A stretch of DNA of 64,000 nucleotides, from NCBI RefSeq assembly GCF_016907535.1, contig NZ_JAFBCF010000001.1:3224001-3288000 (forward strand), written 5' to 3'. This document shows, one piece after another, positions 33,084 through 42,426 of the stretch. A program made the position numbers and the translations under genes. How positions within the stretch are numbered: position 1 is the stretch's first letter; each line of letters starts with the position of its first letter. This DNA comes from Microlunatus panaciterrae. Lineage in GTDB: Bacteria > Actinomycetota > Actinomycetes > Propionibacteriales > Propionibacteriaceae. Below the pieces are notes generated by a model. It saw only the letters and a program-made list of their open reading frames with translations. It had not been told where the DNA came from and searched no databases.

Positions 33084-34562
33084 ATGGATCAGCGCACCGA
33101 GCATGAGTTCCTGGCCGGGGCCACGCCCGACCTGGAGCTCCCGTCGTACGACCGGACCGGCCTCAAGGCCGGCATCGTGCACTTCGGGGTCGGCGGCTTC
33201 CACCGTGCGCACCAGGCAATGACGATCGACCGACTGTTGAGTGCCGGGCTGGCCCGTGACTGGGCGATCTGTGGAGTGGGCGTCCTGCCCGGAGACCGTC
33301 GGATGAAGGACGTGATGGAGGCGCAGGATGGGCTCTACACGTTGTTGATCAAGCACCCCGACGGCAGCCGGGATGCCCGGGTGATCGGCTCCATCATCGA
33401 CTACCTGCTCGCTCCGGACGACCCCGAGGCAGTGATCGAACGGCTGGCGCACCAGGACACCAGGATCGCCTCTCTGACCGTGACCGAGGGTGGCTACAAC
33501 AACCACCCGGTCACCGGCCAGTTCGACAAGACGAACCCGCAGATCCTGGCCGACCTGGCGCCGGATGCCGTCCCGGCCACCGTCTTCGGACTGGTCACCG
33601 AGGCGCTGCGCCGCCGCCGTGACCGCGACCTGGGGGCGTTCACGGTGATGACCTGCGACAACATCCAGGAGAACGGTCGGGTCTGCCACGACGCGTTCCT
33701 CGCCTTCGCGGAGCTGAAGGATCCCGAGCTGGCGCGGTGGGTCGATGCCGAGACGAGCTTCCCGAACTCGATGGTGGACCGCATCACCCCGGTCACCTCA
33801 GACGAGGACCGGGCGGAGATCAAGCAGCGGTATGGCGTCGAGGACGCCTGGCCGGTGGTAGCCGAGCCCTTCTTCCAGTGGGTGCTCGAGGACCACTTCG
33901 TCAAGGGCCGGCCGCCGTACGAGGAGGCCGGCGTGCAGCTGGTGGACGACGTCGAGCCGTACGAGCTGATGAAGCTGCGGCTGTTGAACGCGAGCCACCA
34001 GGCGCTTGCCTACTTCGGCCACCTGGCCGGCTACACCTATGCCCATGAGGCGGCTGGAGACCCGCTGTTCGCCGAGTTCCTGCTCGCCTACATGCGCAAG
34101 GAGGCCGCGCCCACCCTCAAGCCGGTACCGGGGATCGATCTCGGCGACTACATGGAGACGTTGATCGAGCGCTTCTCCAACCCCGAGGTCCGCGACACGA
34201 TCGCCCGGCTCGCGGCCGAGTCGTCCGACCGGATCCCGAAGTGGCTGGTGCCGGTGATCCAGCAGAACCTGGCCGACGGAGGGGAGATCCGGCTGTCGGC
34301 AGCTGTCGTGGCCAGCTGGGCCAGGTACGCGGAGGGGGTCGACGAGCAGGGCAACCCGATCACGGTGGTGGACCGGCTGGCCGAGTCGCTGAAGGCGACG
34401 GCGGCACGGCAGCACGACGAGCCGACCGCTTTCATCGAGAACCGTCAGCTGTTCGCCGACCTGGTCGACGACGAGCGGTTCGTTTCGGCGTACACGTGGG
34501 CGCTGGACTCGCTGCACAAGGACGGAGCCCGGGCCACGCTCCAGGCGCTGGTGGCTCGCTGA
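33084..34562 (+). CDS. Mannitol dehydrogenase family (fructuronate/mannitol reductase-like)
   Basis: A 492-residue polyol-specific long-chain dehydrogenase. The Rossmann start is GIVHFGVGGFHRAHQAM (~29-45), with TVTEGGYNNHPVTG and the catalytic-lysine region KLRLLNASHQALAYFGHLAG (~296-315), where Lys, Asn and His are conserved. Length matches mannitol 2-dehydrogenase and D-mannonate oxidoreductase. It interconverts a hexitol or uronate with its ketose, using NAD(P). The ATG used follows GGAAGG and gives the standard N-terminus; the open frame extends upstream over repeat DNA. The genes after it (nucleoside hydrolase, Gfo/Idh) do not form a clear operon with it. Confidence 0.92.
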   Translation: MDQRTEHEFLAGATPDLELPSYDRTGLKAGIVHFGVGGFHRAHQAMTIDRLLSAGLARDWAICGVGVLPGDRRMKDVMEAQDGLYTLLIKHPDGSRDARVIGSIIDYLLAPDDPEAVIERLAHQDTRIASLTVTEGGYNNHPVTGQFDKTNPQILADLAPDAVPATVFGLVTEALRRRRDRDLGAFTVMTCDNIQENGRVCHDAFLAFAELKDPELARWVDAETSFPNSMVDRITPVTSDEDRAEIKQRYGVEDAWPVVAEPFFQWVLEDHFVKGRPPYEEAGVQLVDDVEPYELMKLRLLNASHQALAYFGHLAGYTYAHEAAGDPLFAEFLLAYMRKEAAPTLKPVPGIDLGDYMETLIERFSNPEVRDTIARLAAESSDRIPKWLVPVIQQNLADGGEIRLSAAVVASWARYAEGVDEQGNPITVVDRLAESLKATAARQHDEPTAFIENRQLFADLVDDERFVSAYTWALDSLHKDGARATLQALVAR

Positions 34563-34596
34563 TTCCGCTTCGACTGAACAGGTCGGGCGGCACGGC

Positions 34597-35445
34597 TCAG
34601 AGTGGCTGCGGGGCGGCGCAGATCCGCCGGACGATCTCCTCTGTTGCCGCGGCCACCTCGAAGTCGGCGACGATCCGGTGCGGCCCGGCCGGGTCAGGGC
34701 TGAACTCGGTGCGCCCGTCTCCCTTGCTCGTCTCGGTCACCGTGATCGTCCCGTTGACGAAGGTGAACAGCTCCGGGTTGGTGATCATCAACACCGCGAG
34801 CGGGTCGTGCGGAGTGTTGTGGCCGCGGCCGGTCACCTGCCAGTACTGCAGCACGTGAGCGGCCACCAGCTGGCCGAAGTCGCCGGCATGATCGAACAGC
34901 TCCACTGCCGCCGGATCGATCCTGGCTCGGCTGGTCTGGTCGATGCCGATGATCGTCACCGGGACCTGGGCCTCGAACACGGCTGCAGCGGCCACCACGT
35001 CGCAGCTGATGTTGTGTTCGATTCCGCCGGGAAAGTTGCCACCCATCAGGTAGAGCTGCTCGATGCCGCAGCCGGGCCGCTCGACTGCCTCGGCGATGTT
35101 GGTCAGTGGACCGATCCCGATCACGAGTGGCGTACGAGCGAGTACGTCGGCCGCGTCAAGATCGGCGTCCACCGACTCGCGGCCGAGGTCGGGCATCAGA
35201 TCACCCTCGTGACCGGGCCAGTAGATCTCGCGGCCCGACCGGGGCTGCCGCAGACCGGGAACGATCGGGGGCAGGTCCCGCAGGGCTGCCCGGTAGGCCC
35301 GGGCCACCATCTGGGCCCGGAGCTGGGTGTCGCCGTACACCGTGGTGACCGCCACCAGGTCGAGCTCGGGGGAGCCGAACAGGACGGCGAGGGCCAGCAG
35401 GTCATCGACATCGGTGCCGATGTCGGTGTCGAGGGCGACGTTCAC
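34597..35445 (-). CDS. Inosine/uridine-preferring nucleoside hydrolase family
   Basis: A 282-residue hydrolase starting MNVALDTDIGTDVDD, the DxDxxxDD calcium-binding motif of nucleoside N-ribohydrolases. The VYLMGGNF-like loop (LYLMGGNFPGGIEHNISCD) and HNTPHDPLAVLM (catalytic His and calcium Asp) are present. It hydrolyses the N-glycosidic bond of nucleosides. It shares a 4-bp ATGA overlap with the upstream gamma-carbonic-anhydrase-like gene. Confidence 0.92.
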   Translation of the reverse strand: MNVALDTDIGTDVDDLLALAVLFGSPELDLVAVTTVYGDTQLRAQMVARAYRAALRDLPPIVPGLRQPRSGREIYWPGHEGDLMPDLGRESVDADLDAADVLARTPLVIGIGPLTNIAEAVERPGCGIEQLYLMGGNFPGGIEHNISCDVVAAAAVFEAQVPVTIIGIDQTSRARIDPAAVELFDHAGDFGQLVAAHVLQYWQVTGRGHNTPHDPLAVLMITNPELFTFVNGTITVTETSKGDGRTEFSPDPAGPHRIVADFEVAAATEEIVRRICAAPQPL

Positions 35446-35972
35446 GACCGCACCCGCTCCGCGTCGCGGTGGCGGGCCGCGAGACCGACATAGATCCGGG
35501 CGTTCTCCACCACGTGCGCGAACTCCTCGTCGGTCAGCTGGCGGCGGACTTTTCCGGGGACTCCGGCGACCAGCGAGCGGGGCGGGATCACCGTCCCCTC
35601 TAGTACAACGGCGCCGGCGGCCACCAGCGAGCCGGTGCCGATCACGGCACCGTTCAGGACGGTGGCGTTCATGCCGATCAGGCAGTCGTCCTCAACGGTG
35701 CAGCCATGAACGACGGCGGAGTGTCCGACACTCACCCCGGCGCCGATGACGGTTGGGAATCCGGTATCGGTGTGGACGACCACATTGTCCTGCAGGTTGC
35801 TGCCCGCGCCGAGGCTCACCCGGTCCATATCCGCACGGATCACTGCCCCGTAGAAGACACTCGCCCGTGCCTCGACGGTGGCCTGCCCGATCACCGTCGC
35901 TGTCGGCGCCAGCCAGGCGTTGGCATCGACCTCGGGGGTCGCGTCGCCGAAGCTGAGGATGTGTGGGGTCAT
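35442..35972 (-). CDS. Gamma carbonic anhydrase family (left-handed beta-helix) protein
   Basis: A 176-residue hexapeptide-repeat protein. Repeats run from SVFYGAVIRADMDRVSLGAGSNLQDNVVVHTD to GHSAVVHGCTVEDDCLIGMNATV, with metal His residues in VVHTDTG and GHSAVVHG. Similar proteins bind zinc or iron and many lack measurable anhydrase activity, some being acyltransferase-like. It ends in a C-terminal helix (FAHVVENARIYVGLA). The nucleoside hydrolase gene follows directly. Confidence 0.92.
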   Translation of the reverse strand: MTPHILSFGDATPEVDANAWLAPTATVIGQATVEARASVFYGAVIRADMDRVSLGAGSNLQDNVVVHTDTGFPTVIGAGVSVGHSAVVHGCTVEDDCLIGMNATVLNGAVIGTGSLVAAGAVVLEGTVIPPRSLVAGVPGKVRRQLTDEEFAHVVENARIYVGLAARHRDAERVRS

Positions 35973-36071
35973 ACGAGGTCCTCCTGGCTGTGGGCTGCCC
36001 TCCGCATGTTTCCATAGCCGCCTACGCGGTCGCGCGTCGAGGCCACCGATACCTGCCCTGAGCGAGAACGC

Positions 36072-36157
36072 GCCCTGAGCCTGTCCCCGCGCGGTGAGGG
36101 CTCAGGGCGCAGGTGCCCTTCGACAAAGCTCAGGGCACGGGAACAAGCTCAGGGCAC
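36072..36157. repeat. Cluster of GCCCTTCGACAAGCTCAGGGC-type repeats
   Basis: Several arms of this palindromic family occur here: CGCCCTGAGCCTGTCCCC, GGGCTCAGGGCGC, GCCCTTCGACAAAGCTCAGG and ACAAGCTCAGGGCACGGG. It lies in the gap between the carbonic-anhydrase-like gene (start) and the Gfo/Idh gene (end). Confidence 0.75.
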
Positions 36158-36180
36158 GGGGGCATCACGGCGCGGTGGGC

Positions 36181-37185
36181 CTAGACCTGGAGGACCGGGG
36201 CGATGCTCTTGTTCTTGGCGCCCTCGTAGGCGGCCAGGATCATGCCGAGCACCTCGATGCCCTCCTTCTCGGTGTGCAGCGGGCGGGTGTTGTTGATCAG
36301 GCAGTCAGCGAAGTGACCGATCTCGGCAGGAATCGTGTCAACCGGCTCGAAGTCGAAGGTCTCGGACTCGCCGCTGCGCAGGTTGTAGGTCAGCGAGGTG
36401 CCGTCGCTGTGCAGAGAGCCGAGCTCACCGACTGCGGAGAAGCGCTCGGTGACCGTCGCCGGGGTGTAGGCCCAGCTGGTGACCAGATGCCCCACCACGC
36501 CGTTGTCGAACCGGATCAGCACCTGGGCGGAGTCCTCACCCTCCATGAACCTCAACCGGTGGGTGGAAAGGAGCGCCGTCGCCTCGACGGGGGAGCCGCC
36601 GGCCAGGTGCAGCATCAGATAGCTGGGGTGGTAGCCGGTGTCGATCAGCTCACCGCCGCCACTGGTCTTGGCGCTGGCCCGCCAGCCCATGTTGGCCGGG
36701 TCGAAGTTGTTGAAGAAGCTGTCGGTCGTACGGACCTCGTAGACCGTGCCGATGGTGCCGGCCTCCAGCAGCTCCTTGGCCTTGGCGACAGCCGGCATGA
36801 ACAGCTGGTTGTGGGCGCTCATCAGCGTGACACCGTTCTCCGTCACAGCCGCCTGCACCTCGCGGGCCTCGTCCGGGCTCAGGCACAGCGGCTTCTCGCA
36901 CAGGATGTGCTTGCCGGCCTTCGCCGCGGCGACGATGGCGTCCTTGTGCAGATGGTGCGGCAGGCAGATGTCGACCGCGTCGATGTCGGCATCGGCGATC
37001 AGCTCGTTGAAGTCGGTGTACGCCGTTGCACCGAGCTCCTCGGCCCGGCGCTTGGCGGTCTCGGCGTCGGCGTCGGCGACTGCCGTGACGCCGATCTTGT
37101 CGGCATAGGCCTGGTAGCCCTTGATGTGGGCGCTGGCGATACCGCCGCCGCCGATCAGGCCGACCTTGATGGGGGTGGATGTCAT
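36181..37185 (-). CDS. Gfo/Idh/MocA family oxidoreductase
   Basis: A 334-residue sugar or inositol dehydrogenase-like protein. The Rossmann motif is VGLIGGGGIASAHIKGY (8-24). CEKPLCLSPDEAREV carries the EKP catalytic Lys. DTGYHPSYLMLHLAGG holds the conserved His region. The C-terminal alpha/beta domain completes the family. It lies 30 bp downstream of a second Gfo/Idh gene on the same strand, and the two probably form one catabolic operon. An operator-like palindrome lies upstream of the pair. Confidence 0.93.
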   Translation of the reverse strand: MTSTPIKVGLIGGGGIASAHIKGYQAYADKIGVTAVADADAETAKRRAEELGATAYTDFNELIADADIDAVDICLPHHLHKDAIVAAAKAGKHILCEKPLCLSPDEAREVQAAVTENGVTLMSAHNQLFMPAVAKAKELLEAGTIGTVYEVRTTDSFFNNFDPANMGWRASAKTSGGGELIDTGYHPSYLMLHLAGGSPVEATALLSTHRLRFMEGEDSAQVLIRFDNGVVGHLVTSWAYTPATVTERFSAVGELGSLHSDGTSLTYNLRSGESETFDFEPVDTIPAEIGHFADCLINNTRPLHTEKEGIEVLGMILAAYEGAKNKSIAPVLQV

Positions 37186-37215
37186 GGGGGGTTTCCGTTC
37201 TGTGCCAGAGGAGGG

Positions 37216-38199
37216 TTAGAGGATGACGGAGCGGCCGTCGGCGGCTGAGGCGTTCGCGGCCACCACCAGCCGGGTCAGCTCCACAGCGCGGGCCAGGTTG
37301 TCGTCGGCCCGGGTGCCGTTGCTGATGTGGTCGACCCACTGGCCGTAGGCATCCTGCCCGTGCTCTGGGACATCGACACTCTGCCAGCCGTCGCCGAACG
37401 CCTCGCCGAACACGGTCAGGTGGTTGCCAGCATCGGTGTAGCGCAGGCTGCCCTCAGTGCCGTTGAGCTCGATCGTGAACGGGTTCTGGCTGACGAAGCC
37501 GGCTTCGATCACGCCGATGGCCTGGTCGTCGTAGCCGACCGTCACCACTGCATGGTCGTCGACCGCCCGCTCGGTGACCGAGCGGTAGGTGGCGCTGACG
37601 GTGTTCGGCGCTTCCCCGAGGAAGAGCTGGGTCAGGTAGACCGGGTGACAGCCCAGGTCGGTGAGTGCGCCGCCGATCGCCGTCTGCGGATCGTAGAAGC
37701 GCTCGGGCAGCCAGTTGCGGACCGCGCCGGAGTGCGAGAGCCGGACCCGGCCGTAGGTGATCCGCCCCAGCTTGCCGGAGGTGATGACCTCCGTGATGGC
37801 CTGTGTATAGCCGTGGTAGAGCCGTGGCAACGACACGATCAGCTTGACGTCGTTCGCGTCGGCGGCGGCGATGATCTCCTCGGCCTCGGCGACCGTGGGC
37901 GCTAGCAGCTTCTCGGTGAAGATGTGCTTGCCAGCCTCGGCGGCCTTCACCATGATGTCGCGGTGAACGTCGGTGGAGGTCGTGATGGTGACAGCGTCGA
38001 TGTCGTCGCGGGCCAGCAGGGCGTCCAGGTCGGAGACGTACTCGACCCCGAACTGCTCGGCGCCGAGCTTGCCGCGCTCCTCGTCATCGTCCCAGACGGC
38101 CACCAACTCGGTGCCGGGATGCTGCTGGGTCTGACGCGCGTAGTCGCCGGCATGGACATGCCAGAAGCTGAGGACGGCGACCCTGAGTGGTGCGGCCAA
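37216..38199 (-). CDS. Gfo/Idh/MocA family oxidoreductase
   Basis: About 327 residues from a TTG with GAAGGG at 9-bp spacing; another TTG three codons upstream (38208) sits directly on that site and is less likely. The Rossmann strand reads LRVAVLSFWHVHAGDYARQ, with HVH where GxGxxG is usual. The catalytic motif reads FTEKLLAPT, EKL in place of EKP. DLGCHPVYLTQLFLGE provides the conserved His. It differs from its neighbour in the cofactor loop, so the two may act in sequence on one substrate. Confidence 0.9.
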   Translation of the reverse strand: MAAPLRVAVLSFWHVHAGDYARQTQQHPGTELVAVWDDDEERGKLGAEQFGVEYVSDLDALLARDDIDAVTITTSTDVHRDIMVKAAEAGKHIFTEKLLAPTVAEAEEIIAAADANDVKLIVSLPRLYHGYTQAITEVITSGKLGRITYGRVRLSHSGAVRNWLPERFYDPQTAIGGALTDLGCHPVYLTQLFLGEAPNTVSATYRSVTERAVDDHAVVTVGYDDQAIGVIEAGFVSQNPFTIELNGTEGSLRYTDAGNHLTVFGEAFGDGWQSVDVPEHGQDAYGQWVDHISNGTRADDNLARAVELTRLVVAANASAADGRSVIL

Positions 38200-38242
38200 A
38201 ATGATCAACCCTTCATCTCGCGAAGTGATTTCTTTTCCGTAA

Positions 38243-38286
38243 ACTCCATCGTTTGGAGTAATCCCACCGTATCCATTGTCCGGACA
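38243..38286. promoter_or_regulatory. Operator-like palindromes upstream of the Gfo/Idh pair
   Basis: ACTCCA-TCGTT-TGGAGT (38243-38259) is followed at 38277-38286 by the palindrome TGTCCGGACA. They lie 44-90 bp upstream of the start codon in an A+T-richer stretch, which suits a repressor-controlled promoter for the two Gfo/Idh genes. Confidence 0.5.
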
Positions 38287-38742
38287 TATTGGTACCCCTC
38301 ATCCTCGGTACTGGACGCACGACGCGGGGGCACGACGCACCTCCGGATGAAGGCGCCGACCTTCGTCGGGCTGCAGAACCAGGTGGCGGCGATACCGACC
38401 CGCTGACCAGACTGTCCACCGCCAACACCTGCCGTGGAGAACTACTGCGCCCGACCTGGACCTGGCTGCACCCGCCTACGCAAATTCCAGGAGGGCGACA
38501 AACCGTACGCCTGGTCGGGCGGGTTCGCCCTGTATGCGCCGCCGGGCTCGTCGAGGTACAAGCCGATGGGGCCCGGGACCGGGTCGGTCCGCAGATGGAG
38601 ACCTACTGCCCGTTCTCGAGGCCGGAGGGTTTTTCGGCACGACCGGGATCTGACCGAAGAGGGCCCAGCTCAGACCCAGGGATGGGCGCGGACCCGACGC
38701 AGGACTGATGTCCGCGGACCGGCCGGCTGACAAGGTGGTGAG
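38287..38742. other. 456-bp stretch without a supportable gene
   Basis: Several short frames (up to about 130 codons) overlap here on both strands, but none has a domain, a ribosome-binding site or codon pattern that I trust. It may hold gene remnants. Confidence 0.4.
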
Positions 38743-39710
38743 GTGCGCCCAACCGAGACCACTGATCGTTCCCACCCCGACGGCCGTCCGGACCTGCAGG
38801 TCGCGGGTGCGGGGCGGCCGATGGGCGTCAACCGGCTGCTCCGCGGCTACCTGGTGGTGCTGGCCGCAGTCGCGATCGGTGCGCTGGGCGTGGTCGCGGG
38901 GGCGGTCGCCTCGTCCCGGTGTGATGCCAGGGCCTCGCCTGCCTCGGCTGGGTCATTTACGGCGCCGTCGCCGGACTGGCGGCGGGCGCCGTCGTGCTGC
39001 TGGTTCTCTGTCACCGGACCCGGATGGGGCTGCTGTTCGGGCTCCTGGTGATCGCCTTGGTCGGTTGCGCGATCGCCTCACCCGGGCTGGAGCTGGTCCG
39101 CGTCGTGATGGCACTGCTGTCACCGGCGGCGGCCGCCTGGGTCACCCAGCCAGCCGGGCCGATGCTGCCGTCGACACTCCAGGCCCCGGCATGGGTGGTG
39201 CGGGGGTTGGCGCTGCTTCTGGTGCTGTCGCTGGCGCCGATCTCGACGGTCGCGCTCGACCTGCGCACTGCGGACAATCGGGAGCAGGCCTACCTGAGGG
39301 AGGGGGTGACTCCGGTAGGTCTGGCCGACGACCGGGGCTGGTCGTATGGAACGGTGATCGAGAGCGTGGTCGCCCGCGGCTTCTCCTACCAGGTGGAGGA
39401 CCCGGAGGGTCGCGCGCTCCGGGTCGAGGTCACCCAGATCGACGACAGCGTGGTTCAGCCACCCAGGAACTGCTCCCCGGACCCGAACCTGGCCGTCCGG
39501 TGCGAAGACCAGGGCAACGGCGTCTTCTGCTCGGTCGCTGACTCGCGGCAGCGCATCGTCGTCCGAGGCGAGGGGGTGGTGCTGCTCTGGGCTCAGTCGG
39601 GCGCGTTCACCGACGGCGAGCTGGACCGGCTGGCAGGTGGGCTGCGACCGAGGTCCGCGCGCTGGCTGGCCGAACGCCAGTGCCCGGTGTGCCGCCTGCT
39701 GCCCGACTGA
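38743..39710 (+). pseudogene. Frameshifted membrane-anchored hypothetical protein
   Basis: A GTG after AAGGTGGTGAG begins a frame encoding a membrane helix (RLLRGYLVVLAAVAIGALGVVAGAV). A shift is needed near 38910-38940: the second frame then supplies LGWVIYGAVAGLAAGAVVLLVLCH, further helices, and a 150-residue soluble domain (RGWSYGTVIESVVARGFSYQ, with several Cys: NCSPDPNLAVRCEDQGNGVFC, QCPVCRLLPD). The two parts fit as one membrane protein of about 320 residues. An in-frame TGA at 38922 precedes the second part. It may be a sequencing error or real decay; the family is not recognised. Confidence 0.6.
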
Positions 39711-39720
39711 CCGGCTGAGG

Positions 39721-39927
39721 TCAGGCCGCGGGGACCAGCAGGAAGTGCCAGCCGAGCCACCACCAGAACAGCAGGATGGTGAGCCGGCTGACGCGTCGCT
39801 CCATCACCCGGTCCAGAATCCCCGCCAGCGATTGGGAGCGGTCGGTGCGCCGTGCCCAGACCTCCAGGACCAGCAGCGCCAGGCCGCCGAGGACGAAGCC
39901 GAGGATCGTGACCAGCCGGCTAGTCAC
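39721..39927 (-). CDS. Small two-helix membrane protein (DUF6186-like)
   Basis: A 68-residue protein with two membrane helices (VTILGFVLGGLALLVLEVWA and LTILLFWWWLGWHFLLVP) and a basic loop between them (RRTDRSQSLAGILDRVMERRVSR). The R-R-x-R, W-W-W-x-G-W pattern matches small actinobacterial membrane proteins of the DUF6186 type. It overlaps the preceding membrane gene by 8 bp. Confidence 0.7.
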   Translation of the reverse strand: MTSRLVTILGFVLGGLALLVLEVWARRTDRSQSLAGILDRVMERRVSRLTILLFWWWLGWHFLLVPAA

Positions 39928-40504
39928 GGTGAGATCCTCGCCCGAGCCTGAGCAGGGCGATCCCGCCGAGCAGCCAGAGGGTGACCAGGCCGGCGCGCAA
40001 CGGCCGGACGTCGAGCAGCGGGTCCATCAGGTCCGACATGGCGGGATGGGCGAAGTCGCGCCCGGTGACCCGCTGGATCAGATAGTTGACGAGCTCCCAC
40101 AGACACAGGACCAGGGCGACGACCACCCAGCGCGACAGCCGCAGCAGGCGCTGCCTCGGCGTCACGCCGGCGGAGTCCCGCTGGCCCCAGCCCAACGCCA
40201 GGGTCGCGACTCCGATGGCCGGGATCACCAGGTGCGCGGCCAGGCCCCGCCGCGACGCGAAGCCGAGCAGCAGACCGATCAGCACCGCGACCACGACGCC
40301 CGGCCAGGTCCGGGACGGCAGAGTCGGCACGTCCGGCGCCGCCAACCGGGCCCCGAACCGCGCATCCAGCGCCAGCGCGACGCCCATCCCGAAGAAGAGG
40401 ACCGCATCCAGCGGAGCCCCGCGAACAAGATGGAAGATGCCGGTCAGCAGCAGCACCAGCATCGACCAGGAAGCCACCCTGGTCTGCCTCAGCACCTCGG
40501 ACAC
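39920..40504 (-). CDS. Integral membrane protein of unknown function
   Basis: A 194-residue protein with about six helices (ASWSMLVLLLTGIFHLV, AVLFFGMGVALALDAR, PGVVVAVLIGLLLGFA, LVIPAIGVATLALGWG, VVVALVLCLWELVNYLI, AGLVTLWLLGGIALLRLG). I do not recognise it. It overlaps the small membrane gene and the two probably form a unit. Confidence 0.75.
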   Translation of the reverse strand: MSEVLRQTRVASWSMLVLLLTGIFHLVRGAPLDAVLFFGMGVALALDARFGARLAAPDVPTLPSRTWPGVVVAVLIGLLLGFASRRGLAAHLVIPAIGVATLALGWGQRDSAGVTPRQRLLRLSRWVVVALVLCLWELVNYLIQRVTGRDFAHPAMSDLMDPLLDVRPLRAGLVTLWLLGGIALLRLGRGSHRD

Positions 40505-40584
40505 CTCGCCTCACCCACCTCCCGGGGTTCGCGCCACCCACCGTACGCCCGCAAGAGGGGACCGGTGCTGGCGATCAGCCACGG

Positions 40585-41197
40585 TCAGCGGCTGGGGCGT
40601 CTCCCGACGGCCACCGTCCGGCTCCGGTGGTGGCTGCTGCGTCGATGCAGCCACCAGGCGGCCAGCACGCCTCCAACGGCACCGCCGAGGTGGGCCTGCC
40701 AGGACACACCGGCGGAGGTGGGGAAGACCCCGGAGATCATGCCGCCGTACACCAGCAGGACCAGCACGCTGATGATCACCTGTCCCACATTGCGGGTCAG
40801 GAAACCGCGCACCAGCAGGTAGGTCAGCCAGCCCAGGATCAGACCGCTGGCGCCGAGCACCACGCTGTTGACGGGCGACAGCGCCCAGGCGGCCAGTCCT
40901 GAGCTGACGATGCTGACCAGGGAGGAGACGACCCAGCGGTACAGACCCCCGGAGAAGGACGAGGAAGCCGAGGACGAAGAACGGCAGCGAGTTGCTGATC
41001 AGGTGGGCGAAACCGGCATGCAGGAACGGCGCAGTGAGGATCTCCGGCAGCCCGTCGACCTCACGTGCATGGATGCCGTAGTTGTCCAGCCAGTGGCCGC
41101 CGGCCTGGTCGACGATCTCCAGAACCCAGAGCAGCCCGAGCAACAACAGCATCAGTGCCGCGGCCCCACCGGCGCTCTCCACACCGCGTCTCATCAC
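40585..41197 (-). pseudogene. Frameshifted rhomboid family intramembrane serine protease
   Basis: The N-terminal frame carries the rhomboid start (LTAPFLHAGFAHLISNSLPFFVLGFLVLL). A single shift near 40955, in a run reading TTCTCCGGGGG on the minus strand, joins it to SGGLYRWVVSSLVSIVSSGL, then VVLGASGLILGWLTYLL with the GxSG nucleophile, and SWQAHLGGAVGGVLAAWW with the catalytic His. All three motifs are intact across the shift, so the gene would be a full rhomboid of about 200 residues if the shift is removed. It may be a sequence error. Rhomboids cleave membrane proteins within the bilayer. Confidence 0.8.
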
Positions 41198-41329
41198 GCC
41201 TCCTTCATCGTCACCAACGGGCGGTCACCGATCCGCGTTCCCCACCCTCCAGCAGCGGTACGGTATTGCCATCCGACACCGGGGCCGGGGCCACCGGGTC
41301 GCCGGGTCGCCGGCCGGAGAAGAGGACAG

Positions 41330-42397
41330 ATGACCGAGAGCCAGCCGTTTCCCTACCGCCTGACCCGGTGCGGCGTGGTGATGAGCCCGGAAGAGGGCAA
41401 TGCCCTCGAGGTGGAAGGGGTGCTCAACCCCGCCTCCGGGCGCGGGCCGGACGGGGAGCTCTACCTGCTGCCGCGGCTGGTCGCGGCCGGCAACGTGTCC
41501 AGGGTCGGCCTGGCCCGGGTCACCGTGGTCGACGGCGTGCCCAGCTCGGTCGAACGCCAGGGGGTGGTGCTGGAGCCGGAGCGGTCCTTCGAGCACGGCG
41601 CCCGCAACGCCGGGGTGGAGGACCCGCGGGTGACCTGGGTCGGCGAGCTCGGCCTGCACGTGATGACCTACGTCGCCTACGGCCCCCTCGGGCCGAGGAC
41701 GGCCATCGCCACCTCGACCGACCTGCGCAGCTGGACGCGCCTCGGGCCTGTGCTGTTCCGCTACGACGACCGTCACGACGTCGACCTGAACCTGTACCAC
41801 AACAAGGACACCGTGTTCTTCCCCGAGCCGGTCACCGACCCGGACGGGGTGCCGAGCCTGGCGGTTCTGCACCGGCCCATGTGGGACCTCGAAGAGATCA
41901 AACCGGGGGAGGGCAGCCAACCACCCCCGTGGTTGGCGGAGTCCCGGCACAGCATCTGGATCAGCTTCCTCCCGCTGGCGGACGTGCGGCGTGACTCGGC
42001 AGCTCTGACGCTCTGGTCCAAGCACCGCTTCCTGGCCGGCCCTGAATATCCCTTCGAGGCACTCAAGATCGGCGCCGGCCCGCCCCCGCTGCGGGTGCCC
42101 GAGGGCTGGCTGGTGCTGCACCACGGCGTGACCGGCCGGATCGACAGCGCCTTCGACCAGCAGCAGAACGTCAACTACGCGGCCGGCGCGATGATCTTGG
42201 ACGCCGACCAGCCGTGGCAGGTGCGGTCCCGGACTGCGGAGCCGCTGCTGGCGGCGGAGACGGAGGACGAACGTTCCGGCATAGTGCCCAATGTGGTCTT
42301 CCCGACCGCGATCGAGGAGGTCGCGGGCGTGCGCTACGCCTTCTACGGGATGGCCGACTCCAAGATCGGCGTGGCCCGGATCGACACGCTCGGCTGA
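41330..42397 (+). CDS. GH130 family glycosidase/phosphorylase
   Basis: A 355-residue five-bladed beta-propeller enzyme of the GH130 type. Signature stretches are GVEDPRVTWVGELGLHVMTYVAYGPLGPRTAIATSTD (in several parts), NKDTVFFPEP and LVLHHGVTGRID. Members phosphorolyse or hydrolyse beta-mannosides. The Asp in GVEDPR is the family's catalytic acid. GAAGAGGA lies before the ATG. A large patatin gene follows 29 bp downstream and could be cotranscribed, though the link is not obvious. Confidence 0.87.
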   Translation: MTESQPFPYRLTRCGVVMSPEEGNALEVEGVLNPASGRGPDGELYLLPRLVAAGNVSRVGLARVTVVDGVPSSVERQGVVLEPERSFEHGARNAGVEDPRVTWVGELGLHVMTYVAYGPLGPRTAIATSTDLRSWTRLGPVLFRYDDRHDVDLNLYHNKDTVFFPEPVTDPDGVPSLAVLHRPMWDLEEIKPGEGSQPPPWLAESRHSIWISFLPLADVRRDSAALTLWSKHRFLAGPEYPFEALKIGAGPPPLRVPEGWLVLHHGVTGRIDSAFDQQQNVNYAAGAMILDADQPWQVRSRTAEPLLAAETEDERSGIVPNVVFPTAIEEVAGVRYAFYGMADSKIGVARIDTLG

Positions 42398-42426
42398 CAG
42401 AGCGGACCGCACCGAGGAGATGCACC

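Noticed and set aside
38289-38775. Overlapping short frames between the Gfo/Idh pair and the frameshifted membrane gene
   Set aside because: None has a domain, a ribosome-binding site or a sensible composition.
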